Part shown: positions 38,891 through 48,962 of the stretch, one piece after another | How positions within the stretch are numbered: the first letter of the stretch is position 1 | Layout of the letters: the number at the start of each line of letters is the position of its first letter | Assembly (NCBI GenBank): GCA_003105015.1 | Contig: PQAF01000028.1 | Coordinates: 124,001-188,000, forward strand | Source of the DNA: Rhodocyclales bacterium | Lineage (GTDB): Bacteria; Pseudomonadota; Gammaproteobacteria; Burkholderiales; Rhodocyclaceae | Length of the DNA stretch: 64,000 nt | Direction of reading: 5' to 3' | Made by a program: the position numbers and the translations under genes | Notes under the pieces: model-generated | What the model was told of the DNA's origin: nothing | What the model saw: the letters and a program-made list of their open reading frames with translations, nothing else | Databases searched by the model: none

Positions 38891-39538
38891 ATGGAAAGAA
38901 AACCGAAACGGCGCACCCGCGAGCGCATCCTCGAAGCCGGCCTGCGTCTCTTCAACGACTTCGGCGAGCCCAACGTCACCACCACGGTGATCGCCGACGA
39001 GCTGAACATCAGCCCCGGCAATCTCTACTACCATTTCCACAGCAAGGACGAGATCGTCAACGCCCTGTTCGCCGAGTTCGAGCGGGAGATCCTCGAAACC
39101 CTGACGGCGCCGGCCCGCCGCGCGCCCAACGTCGAGGACATGTGGCTGTTCCTGCATCTGCTCTTCGAGGGCATCTGGAAATACCGCTTCCTTTACCGCG
39201 ACCTCGACGACCTGCTGTCGCGCAACCGGCTGCTCGAGGTGCATTTCAAGCAGATCCTGGCGCACAAGGTGAAGACGGCAACCGCCCTGTGCGAGGGCCT
39301 GGTGGCGACCGGCGAGATGAAGGCCACCCCCGGCGAGATCCAGGCGCTGGCGACCAACATGGCGGTGATCGCCACCTACTGGCTGCCCTTTGAATATGCC
39401 CGCGACCCGCGCCGGCGCGACGCCGGCAGCGGCCTCGGCCGCGGCGTGTACCAGGCGATGTCGATGATGGCGCCCTTCCTGCAGGGCGCCTCGCGCCTGC
39501 ACCTGCAGCAGCTTTCGAAAGAGTACGTCGAACAATAG
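38891..39538 (+). CDS. TetR-family transcriptional regulator
   Basis: 215 residues from the ATG at 38891 (MERKPKRRTRERILEAGLRL). The N-terminal HTH is clear: LFNDFGEPNVTTTVIADELN and ISPGNLYYHFHSKDEIVNAL. The C-terminal domain has the effector pocket and dimer helices (WLFLHLLFEGIWKYRFLYRD). Fatty acid and PHA operons are commonly controlled by TetR proteins binding acyl-CoA, and this one sits inside the storage-lipid cluster. Its operator is not identified. Confidence 0.9.
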   Translation: MERKPKRRTRERILEAGLRLFNDFGEPNVTTTVIADELNISPGNLYYHFHSKDEIVNALFAEFEREILETLTAPARRAPNVEDMWLFLHLLFEGIWKYRFLYRDLDDLLSRNRLLEVHFKQILAHKVKTATALCEGLVATGEMKATPGEIQALATNMAVIATYWLPFEYARDPRRRDAGSGLGRGVYQAMSMMAPFLQGASRLHLQQLSKEYVEQ

Positions 39539-39552
39539 AACGAGGAGGCACG

Positions 39553-40335
39553 ATGGCCAAAGGCAACTGGAAGAAGTTCCCCCATGCGGACAAGGCTTAT
39601 GTTTACGCCGGGGCGGCGCTGAAGAAGAACTGGGAGCGCCTGCATCGCGGCGACCGCGAGCCGTTCCCCGCCGACGAGCAGGTGCAGGAAGCCTGGCGGC
39701 TCTACCACCAGGGCGAGTTCCAGCCGGCCTGCGAGCTGGGCCTCTCGCTCGGCCTGCCCGGCTACGCCGTCGCCAACAAGGCGGCGACCATCTACGCCAC
39801 CTACCTCGAGGACAACGAGAAGAAGAAGCTGGCGCTGTTCGAGGAGGCTGCCGCGCGCGGCGAGGCGCAGATGGCGAAGATGCCGAAGTATCCGAATGCC
39901 TTCTATTTTTACGCCCTGGCCCTCGGCCGCTACAGCCAGGGCATCTCGGTGGCGAAGGCGCTGGCGCAGGGCCTCGGCACCAGGGTGCGCGACGCGCTGA
40001 CCGCGGCGCTGAAGCTGAATCCCGACCACGCCGACGCGCACATCGCGCTGGGCGCCTTCCATGCCGAGGTGATCAACAAGGTCGGCGCCATGGTCGGCGG
40101 CCTGACCTACGGCGCCAAGAAGGACGCGGCCGTCGAGCACTACGAGAAGGCGCTCAAGCTGAATCCGGATTCGGCCATCGCGCGCATCGAGTACGCCAAC
40201 GGCCTGGTGATGCTGTTCGGCGAGTCGAAGATGAAGCAGGCCGAGAAGCTCTACCACGAGGCCGCCGCCTGCAAGCCGGCGGATGCCATGGAGCGGCTCG
40301 ACGTCGAATTGGCGAAGGCGGAGCTGGAGGAGTAA
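39553..40335 (+). CDS. TPR-type cytoplasmic protein
   Basis: 260 residues, no signal peptide, RBS GAGGAG upstream. Alpha-alpha repeats are visible: EAWRLYHQGEFQPACELGLS, ALTAALKLNPDHADAHIALG and AVEHYEKALKLNPDSAIARI. These last two are good tetratricopeptide repeats. It begins 14 bases after the TetR gene and is probably in the same transcript. The conserved YAVANKAATIYATYL and YFYALALGRYSQGISVAKAL segments suggest a family member rather than a random solenoid, but its partner is not known. Confidence 0.78.
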   Translation: MAKGNWKKFPHADKAYVYAGAALKKNWERLHRGDREPFPADEQVQEAWRLYHQGEFQPACELGLSLGLPGYAVANKAATIYATYLEDNEKKKLALFEEAAARGEAQMAKMPKYPNAFYFYALALGRYSQGISVAKALAQGLGTRVRDALTAALKLNPDHADAHIALGAFHAEVINKVGAMVGGLTYGAKKDAAVEHYEKALKLNPDSAIARIEYANGLVMLFGESKMKQAEKLYHEAAACKPADAMERLDVELAKAELEE

Positions 40336-40450
40336 CGACCTATCCCCCATCCCCTTTCCCGCGGAAAGGGGTGACGAGGGTTCAGCCGCTGCGCGGCTTC
40401 CGGGTCGTAGACTTCAGCCCTCCTTGGGGCGGCCCGGCGGAGGGCTGGAA

Positions 40451-40474
40451 AAAGTCAGTCCGTGGAGGACGGCG
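40451..40474 (+). repeat. dispersed bipartite motif, copy 7
   Basis: AAAGTCAGTC, 8-base spacer, ACGGCG, at the 3' end of the WS/DGAT gene and including its stop codon; it encodes the last residues on the minus strand. Confidence 0.75.
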
Positions 40475-42014
40475 GAGGGGCTGCCTCCGCCTGCGCCGGG
40501 GCGGCGGCAGGCTTTTTCCGCGGCTTGCGCGGCTTCCTCTCGGCCTGGCGCGGCGCGGACGGCAGTTCCGCCTTCAGGCCCAGCTCGATTTCCTCCGGCG
40601 AGCGCAGTTCCTCCCAGGGCTCCAGCAGCAGGGCGTACAGCAGCTTCTCGAATTCCGGCTGGAAGCGCGAGACGATGTTCTCCGGGTCGGTGACGAAGTG
40701 GCGGTCGGTGACGAGGCCGAACTGCACGCGGCCGTCGTAGCTGAGGATCGACACGCCGACGCCGATGTCGCCGCTCTGCGGCACCCAGAACATCTGCTGC
40801 GCGAGGCGCGTGCCGGCCAGGTAGAGCGGCTGCTGCGGCCCCGGCACGTTGGTCATCACCGCGGAGGCCTTGTTGGCGAGGATGTCGAGAGCGATGTCCT
40901 GCACGAATTTCGGCGCCATGCCGGTGGCGGCAAGCACGCCGAGGGCGACGACGGGCTGGTAGGAGCCCTTCAGCTCCTCCATGCGCCGCCGCACCTCGAA
41001 TACCCGCTCGAAGGGGTTCTCCATGTAGACGGGCAGGAGCAGGGTGACGAGGCCGAAGCGGTTGCCGAGCTTGCCCTCGTCGGCCTTCGAACGCATGTTG
41101 ACCGGCACCATGGCGCGCACCTCGACGCCGTCGAGGGCGTCGCCGCGTTCCTCAAGGTAGACACGCATCGCCCCGGCCACCGAGGAGAGCAGCAGGTCGT
41201 TCACCGAGCAGCCGAGGGCGCGGCCGACGGCCTTGATCTCGTCGAGCGGCATCGGCTCGGACCAGGCGACGGCCTTGGTGCCGCCGGGCTTGCCCTTGAA
41301 GCGGGTCGGCGAGTCGGCCGGCATGATGAGCAGGTTGGCGAGTTCCGCCGCCATGCCGGCGCCCTGCCGGCTGTAGTCGAGCAGCTGGCCGGGATGGGTC
41401 ATCAGCTCGAAATACTTGAGCCAGGCCTGGGTGCTGAAGTTGATGGCGGTGATCATGCCCTGGGTGACCGGCTCGAAGACGCGGTTCCAGAAGAAGCTGT
41501 CGGGGCCGTCCTCCCTGGCCATTTCCAGCGGCGGGCCGGGCCGGTCGGGGGCGTCGGGCGAGAGGTCGGTGAGCGAGAGCATGACGCCGATCAGGGCGAT
41601 GCCGTCGGCGATGCAGTGGTGGATGCGCACGACCAGCGCCGAGCCGCCGTCGTAGCGGTCGACGAGATGGAAACTCCACAGCGGGCGGTTCGGATCGAGC
41701 GGCGTGGACATCAGCTCGGCCGCCATCTTCTGCAATTCGACCTTGTGGTCGCCGGCCGGCAGGGCGGCGTGGTGCAGGTGGCCGTCGAGGTCGAAATCGG
41801 CATCGTCCTCCCACCAGGCGCCGGTGGCGTCGTGCACGACCTTCTGGCGGAAGCGGCGGTAGGGCAGCAGGCGCGCTTCGAGCGTGCGCCGCAGCCGGCC
41901 GTAGTCCATGGCGCCGTCGAACATCATGATGCCGACGATCATCATCAGGTTGGTCGGCCGGTCCATGCGCAGCCAGGCGGTGTCGACCGGGGAGATGCGC
42001 TCGCGCTTGCTCAT
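40455..42014 (-). CDS. wax ester synthase / diacylglycerol acyltransferase (WS/DGAT)
   Basis: 519 residues from the ATG at 42014 (MSKRERISPVDTAWLRMDRP). The catalytic motif is HHCIADGIALIGVM (HHxxxDG). The family blocks PLWSFHLVDRYDGGSALVVR, SVNDLLLSSVAGAMRVYL and AVMTNVPGPQQPLYLAG are present. These enzymes join an acyl-CoA to a fatty alcohol (wax ester) or diacylglycerol (triacylglycerol) at the membrane. The fatty acyl-CoA reductase 3.5 kb away would provide the alcohol. The C-terminal 50 residues are lysine/proline-rich (RKPRKKPAAAPAQAEAAPPP), an unusual tail, and end in a dispersed-motif copy. The RBS is weak. Confidence 0.92.
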   Translation of the reverse strand: MSKRERISPVDTAWLRMDRPTNLMMIVGIMMFDGAMDYGRLRRTLEARLLPYRRFRQKVVHDATGAWWEDDADFDLDGHLHHAALPAGDHKVELQKMAAELMSTPLDPNRPLWSFHLVDRYDGGSALVVRIHHCIADGIALIGVMLSLTDLSPDAPDRPGPPLEMAREDGPDSFFWNRVFEPVTQGMITAINFSTQAWLKYFELMTHPGQLLDYSRQGAGMAAELANLLIMPADSPTRFKGKPGGTKAVAWSEPMPLDEIKAVGRALGCSVNDLLLSSVAGAMRVYLEERGDALDGVEVRAMVPVNMRSKADEGKLGNRFGLVTLLLPVYMENPFERVFEVRRRMEELKGSYQPVVALGVLAATGMAPKFVQDIALDILANKASAVMTNVPGPQQPLYLAGTRLAQQMFWVPQSGDIGVGVSILSYDGRVQFGLVTDRHFVTDPENIVSRFQPEFEKLLYALLLEPWEELRSPEEIELGLKAELPSAPRQAERKPRKPRKKPAAAPAQAEAAPPPSSTD

Positions 42015-42109
42015 CGGGATACGGGTCCGGAAGGGGGTGGACGGTTCGCTTATAATACCGGAGGGCGACGGCACGGGCTCGGCCGCCGCGCACAATCCGG
42101 GAGGAAATT

Positions 42110-42367
42110 ATGGCAGACCTGCAGGCAAGCTTCGAGGCGGCGGTGGCGGCGTCGAAAACGCTGAGCGAACGGCCGGACAACCAGACGCTGTTGCAGTTGT
42201 ACGCCCTGTACAAGCAGGCGACGGCCGGCGACGTCGAGGGCAAGCGCCCCGGCTTCAGCGACATGATCGGGCGCGCCAAGTTCGATGCCTGGGCGGCGAT
42301 CAAGGGCACCGGCAAGGACGATGCGATGCAGCGCTACATCGCCCTGATCGAATCCCTGAAGGCGTAG
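42110..42367 (+). CDS. acyl-CoA-binding protein
   Basis: 85 residues, the standard ACBP length. The four-helix signature is complete: MADLQASFEAAVAASKTLSE, QTLLQLYALYKQATAGDVEG with the acyl-CoA-contacting tyrosine and lysine, KRPGFSDMIGRAKFDAWAAI and KGTGKDDAMQRYIALIE. It buffers long-chain acyl-CoA in the cytosol. Divergent from the WS/DGAT gene with 95 bases between, so it probably supplies or protects acyl-CoA for ester synthesis. Confidence 0.93.
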   Translation: MADLQASFEAAVAASKTLSERPDNQTLLQLYALYKQATAGDVEGKRPGFSDMIGRAKFDAWAAIKGTGKDDAMQRYIALIESLKA

Positions 42368-42431
42368 GTCGGCCTTCGGGCCGACCCGGGCGGTCGATCG
42401 ACCGCTGCCGTCGGGCTGAAGCCCGACCTAC
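42365..42431. repeat. GTAGGTCGG..CCGACCTAC hairpin repeat (copy 2)
   Basis: GTAGGTCGGCCTTCGGGCCG, a GGTCGATCGACC palindrome in the middle, and GTCGGGCTGAAGCCCGACCT. It lies between convergent genes and includes the stop codon of the PHA-system gene. Likely bidirectional terminator, as at 34291. Confidence 0.75.
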
Positions 42432-42724
42432 ACCTTCGGGCCGGCATCCGGCCCGAAGTTCTCGTCGAAGAAGCGGTGGATCTCCTCCTCGACGCGCGGC
42501 TTGATCGCGAAGAGGAGGAAGCCGAGCTGGACACGGATGTGCACTTCCTTCTTTTCCACGACCAGTTCCCCGCTGACGCCGCTGCGCTTGAAGGTGAGGA
42601 CGTTGTCGTCCCACTCGTAGGCCAGGTCGAACTCTTCGTCGAGCTGGCGGGCGATCTTCTCGGCGGCCTGGCGGGCCGCCTTGGCGGTCATGGTGTGGCT
42701 GCGGCGGATCAGGATGTCGCTCAT
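42428..42724 (-). CDS. polyhydroxyalkanoic acid system family protein
   Basis: 98 residues. The start ILIRRSHTMTAKAARQAAEK, followed by EWDDNVLTFKRSGVSGELVV and IRVQLGFLLFAIKPRVEEEI, matches the short family found in polyhydroxyalkanoate gene clusters. Its molecular function is not established; it is thought to be granule-related. Convergent with the acyl-CoA-binding protein gene and divergent from the histidine kinase, it closes the storage-lipid region. Confidence 0.85.
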   Translation of the reverse strand: MSDILIRRSHTMTAKAARQAAEKIARQLDEEFDLAYEWDDNVLTFKRSGVSGELVVEKKEVHIRVQLGFLLFAIKPRVEEEIHRFFDENFGPDAGPKV

Positions 42725-42873
42725 CGGTGTCGTCCGGATTTCGGAAGGGTTCCGGGATTGTATGCGAGTCGTTCCGCCGCGTCAGCGGCCGTGAGATTTC
42801 GCACATTCCCGCCAGAGGCGCGAGACTAAGATAGGCGGCATCGGGGCGGCCTTCGCCGCCGGGCAAATCGACC

Positions 42874-45800
42874 ATGTTCAGCATTCCGGTCCAGACTGCG
42901 ATCGTCAATTCCATCATCGGCAACGCCGTCCTGGCGGGGATCTTCCTTTACCTGTGGCGGGCGGACCGGCGCGAGAAGGCGCTCGGCTACTGGGCCGCCG
43001 CCTACGCGGCCAGCGCCTGCCGCGTCGTCTTCCGCATGATCGGCCTGGCGGGCTATCCGGCCGCGATCTACGGCGAGGCGCTGTTCGGCACGGCGGTGGT
43101 CGTCCTGCTGGGAATGGGGGCGCGCGTCTTCATCGGCGGCACCTTCGCGGCGCCCTGGCGGACCGGGCTGCTGGCCGCGGCGGCGATGGGCACGATATCG
43201 GGCCTGGCCGCAGCGGGCCATCTGCCCCTCATCGTCCCCTACCTGATTGCCGGGGCGGTCTTCTTCTTCGCCGGCCTGGCGATGCTGCGGCGCGGGCGGG
43301 AGTTTCCGGGCGTCGGCTACAGCATCGTCGGCTTCCTGTTCGCCCTCTATGGCGGCTATGTGCTCGTCTTTTCCGAGCTGGCGGCGGCATCCGGGGATCC
43401 GCGTTCCTATGTCTTCGGACCGATCATCAACCTGGCGATCGGCATGGTGCTGCTGGTGGTCACGCAGCGCAAGCAGCACCTGGAGGCGGAGAAGCTGACG
43501 GCCGCCCTGCTGCGCGAGGCGGAAGGGCGCCGCGCCGCCGAGGATGTGGGCATCCAGAGCGAGCAGCGCTACCGCGCCATCGTCGATACCACGCGCAGCC
43601 TGATCGGGCTGCTGACGCCCGACGGCACGCTGATCGACGTCAACCGCACGGCGCTGGAACGGGCCGGCATCCGCCGCCAGGATGCGGTCGGCAGGCCGTT
43701 CTGGGATACGCCGTGGTGGGCGCACGACGACGAGCAGCGGCAGCGGCTGCGGCAGGCCATCCGGCGGGTGTCGGCGGGCGGCCACGACCGCTTCGAAGCG
43801 ACGCATCCCGCGGCCGGCGGGGAACTCAGCTATTTCAACTTCTTCCTGACGCCCATACGCGACGCCGCAGGCCAGGTGGTCTACCTGGTGTCCGAGGCCC
43901 ACGACATCACCGCGCGCAGGCGGGTCGAGCAGACGCTGCACGCCGCCGAGCAGCGCTTCCGCGCCATCAGCGAAGGTTCCATGCTCGGGGTGTTCGCCAC
44001 CGACGCGGAGGCGGCGGTCACCTATTTCTCGCGGCGGGCCATGGAAATCACCGGCATCACCGAAGCCGACGCCCTGAGCGGCCGCTGGGCGGAGTACGTG
44101 CACCCGGAGGACCGCGAGCAGCACAGGCAGCAGTGGCGGATGGCCCTGGCGGAACGCAAGCCCTTCGTCAGCGAGCGCCGCTACGTGCGGCGGGACGGCA
44201 ACCTGTCCTGGGCGCGCGTCCACGTCGCGCCCATCGTCGAGGGGGACAGCCTGCTCGGCTTCGTCGGCACCGTCGAGGACGTCAATGCACGCAAACAGTC
44301 TGAGCAGGCGCTGCGCGAGAGCGAGGAGCGCTTCTCCAGCTTCTTCGCGCTGTCGCCCGAGCCGTTTGCCGTCGCCCGCTACCCGGGCGGGGAATACCTC
44401 CAGGTCAACGAGGCCTGGGAGCGCACCTTCGGCTTCAGCCAGGGCGAAGTGGTCGGGCGCAGCGCGCTCGACCTCGGCCTGTGGGAAAACCCCGAGGACC
44501 GCAGCCGGATGTACGAGGACATCCTGCGCCGCAACCAGGCCCGCAGCGGCGAGATCCGGCTGCGGCGCAAGAACGGCGATTTCATCGTCGTGCAGATCTC
44601 GGCGCGGGTCGTGACGGTCGGTCAGGCCCGGTACATCCTGTGGGGCACCCACGACGTGACCGAGCGGCGGCGCATGGAGAAGGCGCTGCAGGAGAGCGAG
44701 GAACGGGTGTCGCGGGTGTTCTACCTGCTGCCCGACCTGGTGACGATCAGCAGCCTCGACGAGGGCCGTTTCGTGGACATGAACCATCAGTGGGAAACCA
44801 TGATGGGCTACAGCCGCGAGGAGGCGGTCGGCAGGCCGACGGCCGAGCTCGGCATCTGGGTGCACCCGGAGCAGCGCCAGCGGCTGGTCGAGGACGTGCT
44901 GCGCGACGGCATGGTGCGCAGCCGGGAAATTGCCATCCGCCGCAAGGGCGGCCGCGAGATGATCTGCGAGGCCTCCGGCAGCATCTTCGACTGGCAGGGC
45001 CAGCGCCTGCTGCTGCTGGTGACGCGCGACGTGACGGCACAGAAGGCGCTGGAGCGGGCGCGGGCGGCGGCCGAGGCGGGCCTGCGCGAGAGCGAGGAAA
45101 AATTCCAGAAGTTCTTCGCGCTCGGTCCCGAGCCGATGGCCGTGGTGCGCTACGAGGACGCGGTCTATATTGACATCAACGAGGCCTGGCTGGACAAGTT
45201 CGGCTACCGGCGCGAGGAGGTGGTCGGAAAAACCCCCCAGGAACTGGATTTCTGGGTGGACTTCGAGGAGCGGCGACAGGTGATCGAGACCCTCGGCAGG
45301 ACCGGCGAGATCGAGGGGCGGGAAGTCTGGTACAGGGCCAAGGACGGCACGCCCATCCTGGCCGACATCTCGGCCAAGGTCTTCGAGCTCAACGGCACGC
45401 GCTACGTGCTGTGGGACGTGCATGACATCACCGAAAAGCGGCAGGCGGAGGCCCTGTTGCGCGTCTCCGAGGAGAAGTTCTCGACGATCTTCCATCGCTC
45501 GCCGGTGGCGCTCGGCGTGACTTCGATCCCGGAAGGGGTCTACCTCGACGTGAACGAAACCTGGGAAAGGCAGTTCGGCTATCCGCGCGAGCGCATGCTC
45601 GGCAAGACCAGCCTGGATATCGGGCTCTGGCTGGACCCGAGGGAAAGGCGCCAGCTGTTCGCCGACCTCGATGCGCATCCGCAGGTGCTCAACCGCGAGG
45701 TGCGCTTCCGCCGCGGCGACGGGGCGGAGATGCTGTGCGAGCTGTCGGGACAGGTCTTCGAGCTGAACGGCCGGAAGGTGCTGCTGTGGGGCGCGCATGA

Positions 45801-46719
45801 CGTGACCGAGCATCGCCGCACCCAGCGCGAGATCGAGGAGCTCAACATGCGGCTGGAGGCCCGCGTCTTCGAGCGGACCGCCAGGCTGGCCAGCGCCAAC
45901 GCCGAACTGGCGGAAGCCCTGGAATCGCTCAAGCTGGCCCAGCATGAACTGGTCCGCGCGGAGAAGCTCGCCGCGCTCGGATCGCTGGTGGCGGGCGTCG
46001 CCCACGAGCTGAACACCCCGATCGGCAACAGCGTGACCGTCGCCAGCACCCTGCAGGACAAGACGCAGGAGTTCGCCAGGGCGGTCGCGGCGGGCAGGCT
46101 GAAGCGATCGACCCTGGACACCTACCTGGAGGATGCGCGCACCGCCAGCGACCTGCTGCTGCGCAGCCTGTCCCAGGCGAACGACCTGGTCGGCAGCTTC
46201 AAGCAGGTGGCGGTCGACCAGGCCAGCGCCCAGCGGCGCCGCTTCGACCTCCGGCTGGTTGTCGAGGAGGTGGCGACCACCCTGGCGCCGATGCTCAAGA
46301 AAACCCCATTCAAGCTCGAACTGGAACTGGCCGATAACGTCGTTATGGACAGTTATCCGGGTTCGATCGGCCAGGTGATAACGAACCTGGTGACCAATTC
46401 GCTGGCCCATGCCTTCGAGGGCCGCGAGGCGGGCAGCATGCGCCTCAAGACCCGGCGGCGCGGCCTGCACGGGGTGGAGCTGGTGTTTACGGACGACGGC
46501 GTGGGCATTCCGGAAGACGACATGAAGCGGGTCTTCGATCCTTTCTTCACGACCAAGCTCGGCCGCGGCGGCAGCGGCCTGGGGCTGCACATCGTCTACA
46601 ACCTGGTGACGCGGGTGCTGGGCGGCCGCATCGAGGCAAGCAGCCAGACCGGCAGCGGCACCCGTTTCCAGGTCAGCCTGCCCATGAAGGCGCCCGACCA
46701 GGCCGGGCGGGAACCATGA
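42874..46719 (+). CDS. membrane-bound multi-PAS hybrid-type sensor histidine kinase
   Basis: 1281 residues. Residues 1-200 form about seven membrane helices (for example [44 protein letters not shown]). Then come about six PAS/PAC units (roughly 225-990), with repeated openings such as [20 protein letters not shown] and [21 protein letters not shown] coiled coil ([20 protein letters not shown]) leads to the HisKA H-box [10 protein letters not shown] with His1044, followed by the ATPase with [32 protein letters not shown] and [13 protein letters not shown]. It autophosphorylates in response to redox, oxygen or small-molecule signals. Its stop overlaps the response regulator start (ATGA), so the two are a pair. 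Confidence 0.92.
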   Translation: MFSIPVQTAIVNSIIGNAVLAGIFLYLWRADRREKALGYWAAAYAASACRVVFRMIGLAGYPAAIYGEALFGTAVVVLLGMGARVFIGGTFAAPWRTGLLAAAAMGTISGLAAAGHLPLIVPYLIAGAVFFFAGLAMLRRGREFPGVGYSIVGFLFALYGGYVLVFSELAAASGDPRSYVFGPIINLAIGMVLLVVTQRKQHLEAEKLTAALLREAEGRRAAEDVGIQSEQRYRAIVDTTRSLIGLLTPDGTLIDVNRTALERAGIRRQDAVGRPFWDTPWWAHDDEQRQRLRQAIRRVSAGGHDRFEATHPAAGGELSYFNFFLTPIRDAAGQVVYLVSEAHDITARRRVEQTLHAAEQRFRAISEGSMLGVFATDAEAAVTYFSRRAMEITGITEADALSGRWAEYVHPEDREQHRQQWRMALAERKPFVSERRYVRRDGNLSWARVHVAPIVEGDSLLGFVGTVEDVNARKQSEQALRESEERFSSFFALSPEPFAVARYPGGEYLQVNEAWERTFGFSQGEVVGRSALDLGLWENPEDRSRMYEDILRRNQARSGEIRLRRKNGDFIVVQISARVVTVGQARYILWGTHDVTERRRMEKALQESEERVSRVFYLLPDLVTISSLDEGRFVDMNHQWETMMGYSREEAVGRPTAELGIWVHPEQRQRLVEDVLRDGMVRSREIAIRRKGGREMICEASGSIFDWQGQRLLLLVTRDVTAQKALERARAAAEAGLRESEEKFQKFFALGPEPMAVVRYEDAVYIDINEAWLDKFGYRREEVVGKTPQELDFWVDFEERRQVIETLGRTGEIEGREVWYRAKDGTPILADISAKVFELNGTRYVLWDVHDITEKRQAEALLRVSEEKFSTIFHRSPVALGVTSIPEGVYLDVNETWERQFGYPRERMLGKTSLDIGLWLDPRERRQLFADLDAHPQVLNREVRFRRGDGAEMLCELSGQVFELNGRKVLLWGAHDVTEHRRTQREIEELNMRLEARVFERTARLASANAELAEALESLKLAQHELVRAEKLAALGSLVAGVAHELNTPIGNSVTVASTLQDKTQEFARAVAAGRLKRSTLDTYLEDARTASDLLLRSLSQANDLVGSFKQVAVDQASAQRRRFDLRLVVEEVATTLAPMLKKTPFKLELELADNVVMDSYPGSIGQVITNLVTNSLAHAFEGREAGSMRLKTRRRGLHGVELVFTDDGVGIPEDDMKRVFDPFFTTKLGRGGSGLGLHIVYNLVTRVLGGRIEASSQTGSGTRFQVSLPMKAPDQAGREP

Positions 46720-48962
46720 GCCGGGGCGGACGCAAGGCGGCCAAGGACGACTTCGTCGACATCGTCGACGACACGGGGGCGGACCGTCCCGCGCCGGCCG
46801 GGGCGGTCCCGGCATGGCGGATCCTGATCGTCGACGACGAGCGGGAGGTGCATGCGGCGACCCTGTTCGCCCTCAAGGACCTCATCGTCGCCGGCCGGCC
46901 GCTGGAATTCCTGCATGCCTATTCGGCCGACGAGGCGCGCAGCGTCATGGAAAGGATGCCGGGCATCGCCGTCGTGCTGCTCGACGTGGTCATGGAGAAA
47001 GACGATGCCGGCCTGCAGCTGGTGCGCGTCATCCGCGACGAGCTCGGCTGCGCCGACACCCGCATCATCCTGCGCACCGGCCAGCCGGGCTATGCGCCCG
47101 AGCTCGAGGTCATCCGCGACTACGACATCAACGACTACAAGACCAAGTCGGAACTGACCCGCACGCGCCTGATCACCTCGCTGACGACGGCGATCCGTTC
47201 CTACGAGCAGATCCGCCTGGTCCTCGAGAGCGAGCGGGGCATGGACCGGATCGTGCGCTCGGCGCCGGTGCTGCTGGCCCAGCGGAACATCGGGGATTTC
47301 GCCGAAAAGGCGCTCGGGCTGATGGCCGACCTGCTCGGCGACGCGGGGGCCGACGGCGTGTTCTGCACGCGGCGGCTGCCGAACGGCGACGCGAACGGGG
47401 AGGACCAGCTCTTCATCGCCGCCGCCATCGGCGCGTTCGCCCCGTTCGGCGGACAGGACGTGGTCGCGATCAGCGATCCCGGCCTGTTCGAGGCGCTGGA
47501 GCGCTGCGGCATGTCCGGCGGCCGCCTGCACGAGAGCAACGGCATCGCCTTGTGCGTGGGCAGCGGCGAGACGCGGGCGCTGCTGTATTTGCGCACCGGC
47601 CGGCCGCTGAACGATCTGGGGCGCCGGCTGGCGGAAGTCCTCTCCGTCAGCATCGCCACCGGCCTGGAGAACGTGGCGCTGTTCCAGAAGCTGGATTTCT
47701 TCGCCTATTTCGATCCGCTCAGCAGGCTGCCGAACCGGGCGAACTTCGTTTCCAGGATCGACGAGTGCCTCCGGCGCGGCGAACAGGACTGGACGGTGGC
47801 GGTGGTCGAGGTCGACCACTTTTCCGACATCAATGCGGCGCTGGGGCACCTGACGGGCGACCTGCTGCTGAAGGCCGTCGCCAAGCGCCTGCGCGCCGGC
47901 TTTCCGGACGAGGTGACCCTGGCGCGGGTTTCCGGCGGCACCTTCGGCCTGCTCGGGCCCGACGGCATGCTGGAGCCGGCGCAGGTGCTCGCCGTGTTCG
48001 AGGAGCCGAGCGTGGTGGATGGCCAGTCGCTGATGATCCAGCCCTACATCGGGCTGGAGCGGCTGAGCGAGGCCGAGGGCAGCGGCACCGACGTGTTCAA
48101 GAACGCCACCATCGCGCTTTCGCGCGCCAAGAACGAGCGGCGCGAGCACTGGCAGTATTTCACGCGCGACATGCAGGTCGCCGCGCAGCAGCGCCTCGGC
48201 CTGCTGCACGACCTGCGGCATGCCGCCGAGGCCAAGCGCGGCCTGTCCCTGCATTTCCAGCCGCAGGTGGACATCGCTTCCGGCAAGGTGGTCGGCGCCG
48301 AGGCTCTGATGCGCTGGCAGAACGACCGCGGCGAGGACATTCCGCCGTACCGCTTCATTCCGGTGGCGGAATACTCCCACCTCATCATCGAACTGGGGGA
48401 ATGGGTGCTGCGTACCGCCTGCGAGCAGCTGCGCGACTGGGACCGCGCCGGCCTGCCGGGGCTGCGCATGTCGGTCAACGTCTCGCCGGCGCAGTTCCGC
48501 GACCCCGACTTCATCGGCATGGCGCGCCGCTGCATTGTCGGCACGGGCATCGACCCGGGGCGCATCGAGCTGGAGATCACCGAGAGCATGGCGCTGACCG
48601 AGACCGAGACGGTGGTGGAGACGCTGCGCCGGATGAAGCGCTTCGGCGTCAGCATCGCCGTCGACGATTTCGGCAGCGGCTTCTCCTCGCTGGGGCATTT
48701 GCAGCGCCTGCCGCTCGACCGCCTGAAGATCGACCGCGCCTTCGTTGCCGACCTGTCGCCCGGCAGCTCCGGCTCGACCATCGCCGAGACGATCGTCAAG
48801 CTGGGCCACCTGCTCGGCCTGACCGTGATCGCCGAGGGCGTCGAGACGCGGGAGCAGCTCGACACCCTGCGGCAGATGGGCTGCCAGGAGGTGCAGGGCT
48901 TCTACTTCTCTCCGCCGGTGCCGGCCGACGCGTTCCCCGCACTCCTGAAAAAAACGCTCTAG
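46716..48962 (+). CDS. response regulator with DUF3369, degenerate GGDEF and EAL domains
   Basis: 748 residues, translationally coupled to the kinase upstream. The receiver domain has ILIVDDEREVHAATLFALKD, the phospho-acceptor in VVLLDVVMEKDDAG (Asp90) and the conserved lysine in DYKTKSEL. DUF3369 follows (about 150-325). The GGDEF domain is degenerate (VSGGTFGLLG in the place of GGDEF), so cyclase activity is unlikely. The C-terminal EAL domain keeps E529-A530-L531, then ELEITESMAL, VDDFGSGFSSLGHLQRLPLD and VIAEGVET. The predicted output is c-di-GMP hydrolysis controlled by phosphorylation. It overlaps the convergent metY by 4 bases. Confidence 0.9.
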   Translation: MSRGGRKAAKDDFVDIVDDTGADRPAPAGAVPAWRILIVDDEREVHAATLFALKDLIVAGRPLEFLHAYSADEARSVMERMPGIAVVLLDVVMEKDDAGLQLVRVIRDELGCADTRIILRTGQPGYAPELEVIRDYDINDYKTKSELTRTRLITSLTTAIRSYEQIRLVLESERGMDRIVRSAPVLLAQRNIGDFAEKALGLMADLLGDAGADGVFCTRRLPNGDANGEDQLFIAAAIGAFAPFGGQDVVAISDPGLFEALERCGMSGGRLHESNGIALCVGSGETRALLYLRTGRPLNDLGRRLAEVLSVSIATGLENVALFQKLDFFAYFDPLSRLPNRANFVSRIDECLRRGEQDWTVAVVEVDHFSDINAALGHLTGDLLLKAVAKRLRAGFPDEVTLARVSGGTFGLLGPDGMLEPAQVLAVFEEPSVVDGQSLMIQPYIGLERLSEAEGSGTDVFKNATIALSRAKNERREHWQYFTRDMQVAAQQRLGLLHDLRHAAEAKRGLSLHFQPQVDIASGKVVGAEALMRWQNDRGEDIPPYRFIPVAEYSHLIIELGEWVLRTACEQLRDWDRAGLPGLRMSVNVSPAQFRDPDFIGMARRCIVGTGIDPGRIELEITESMALTETETVVETLRRMKRFGVSIAVDDFGSGFSSLGHLQRLPLDRLKIDRAFVADLSPGSSGSTIAETIVKLGHLLGLTVIAEGVETREQLDTLRQMGCQEVQGFYFSPPVPADAFPALLKKTL

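Noticed and set aside
42826..46815. A very long open frame opposite the PAS kinase
   Set aside because: Typical antisense shadow of high-GC coding sequence, with low-complexity composition and no domain similarity.
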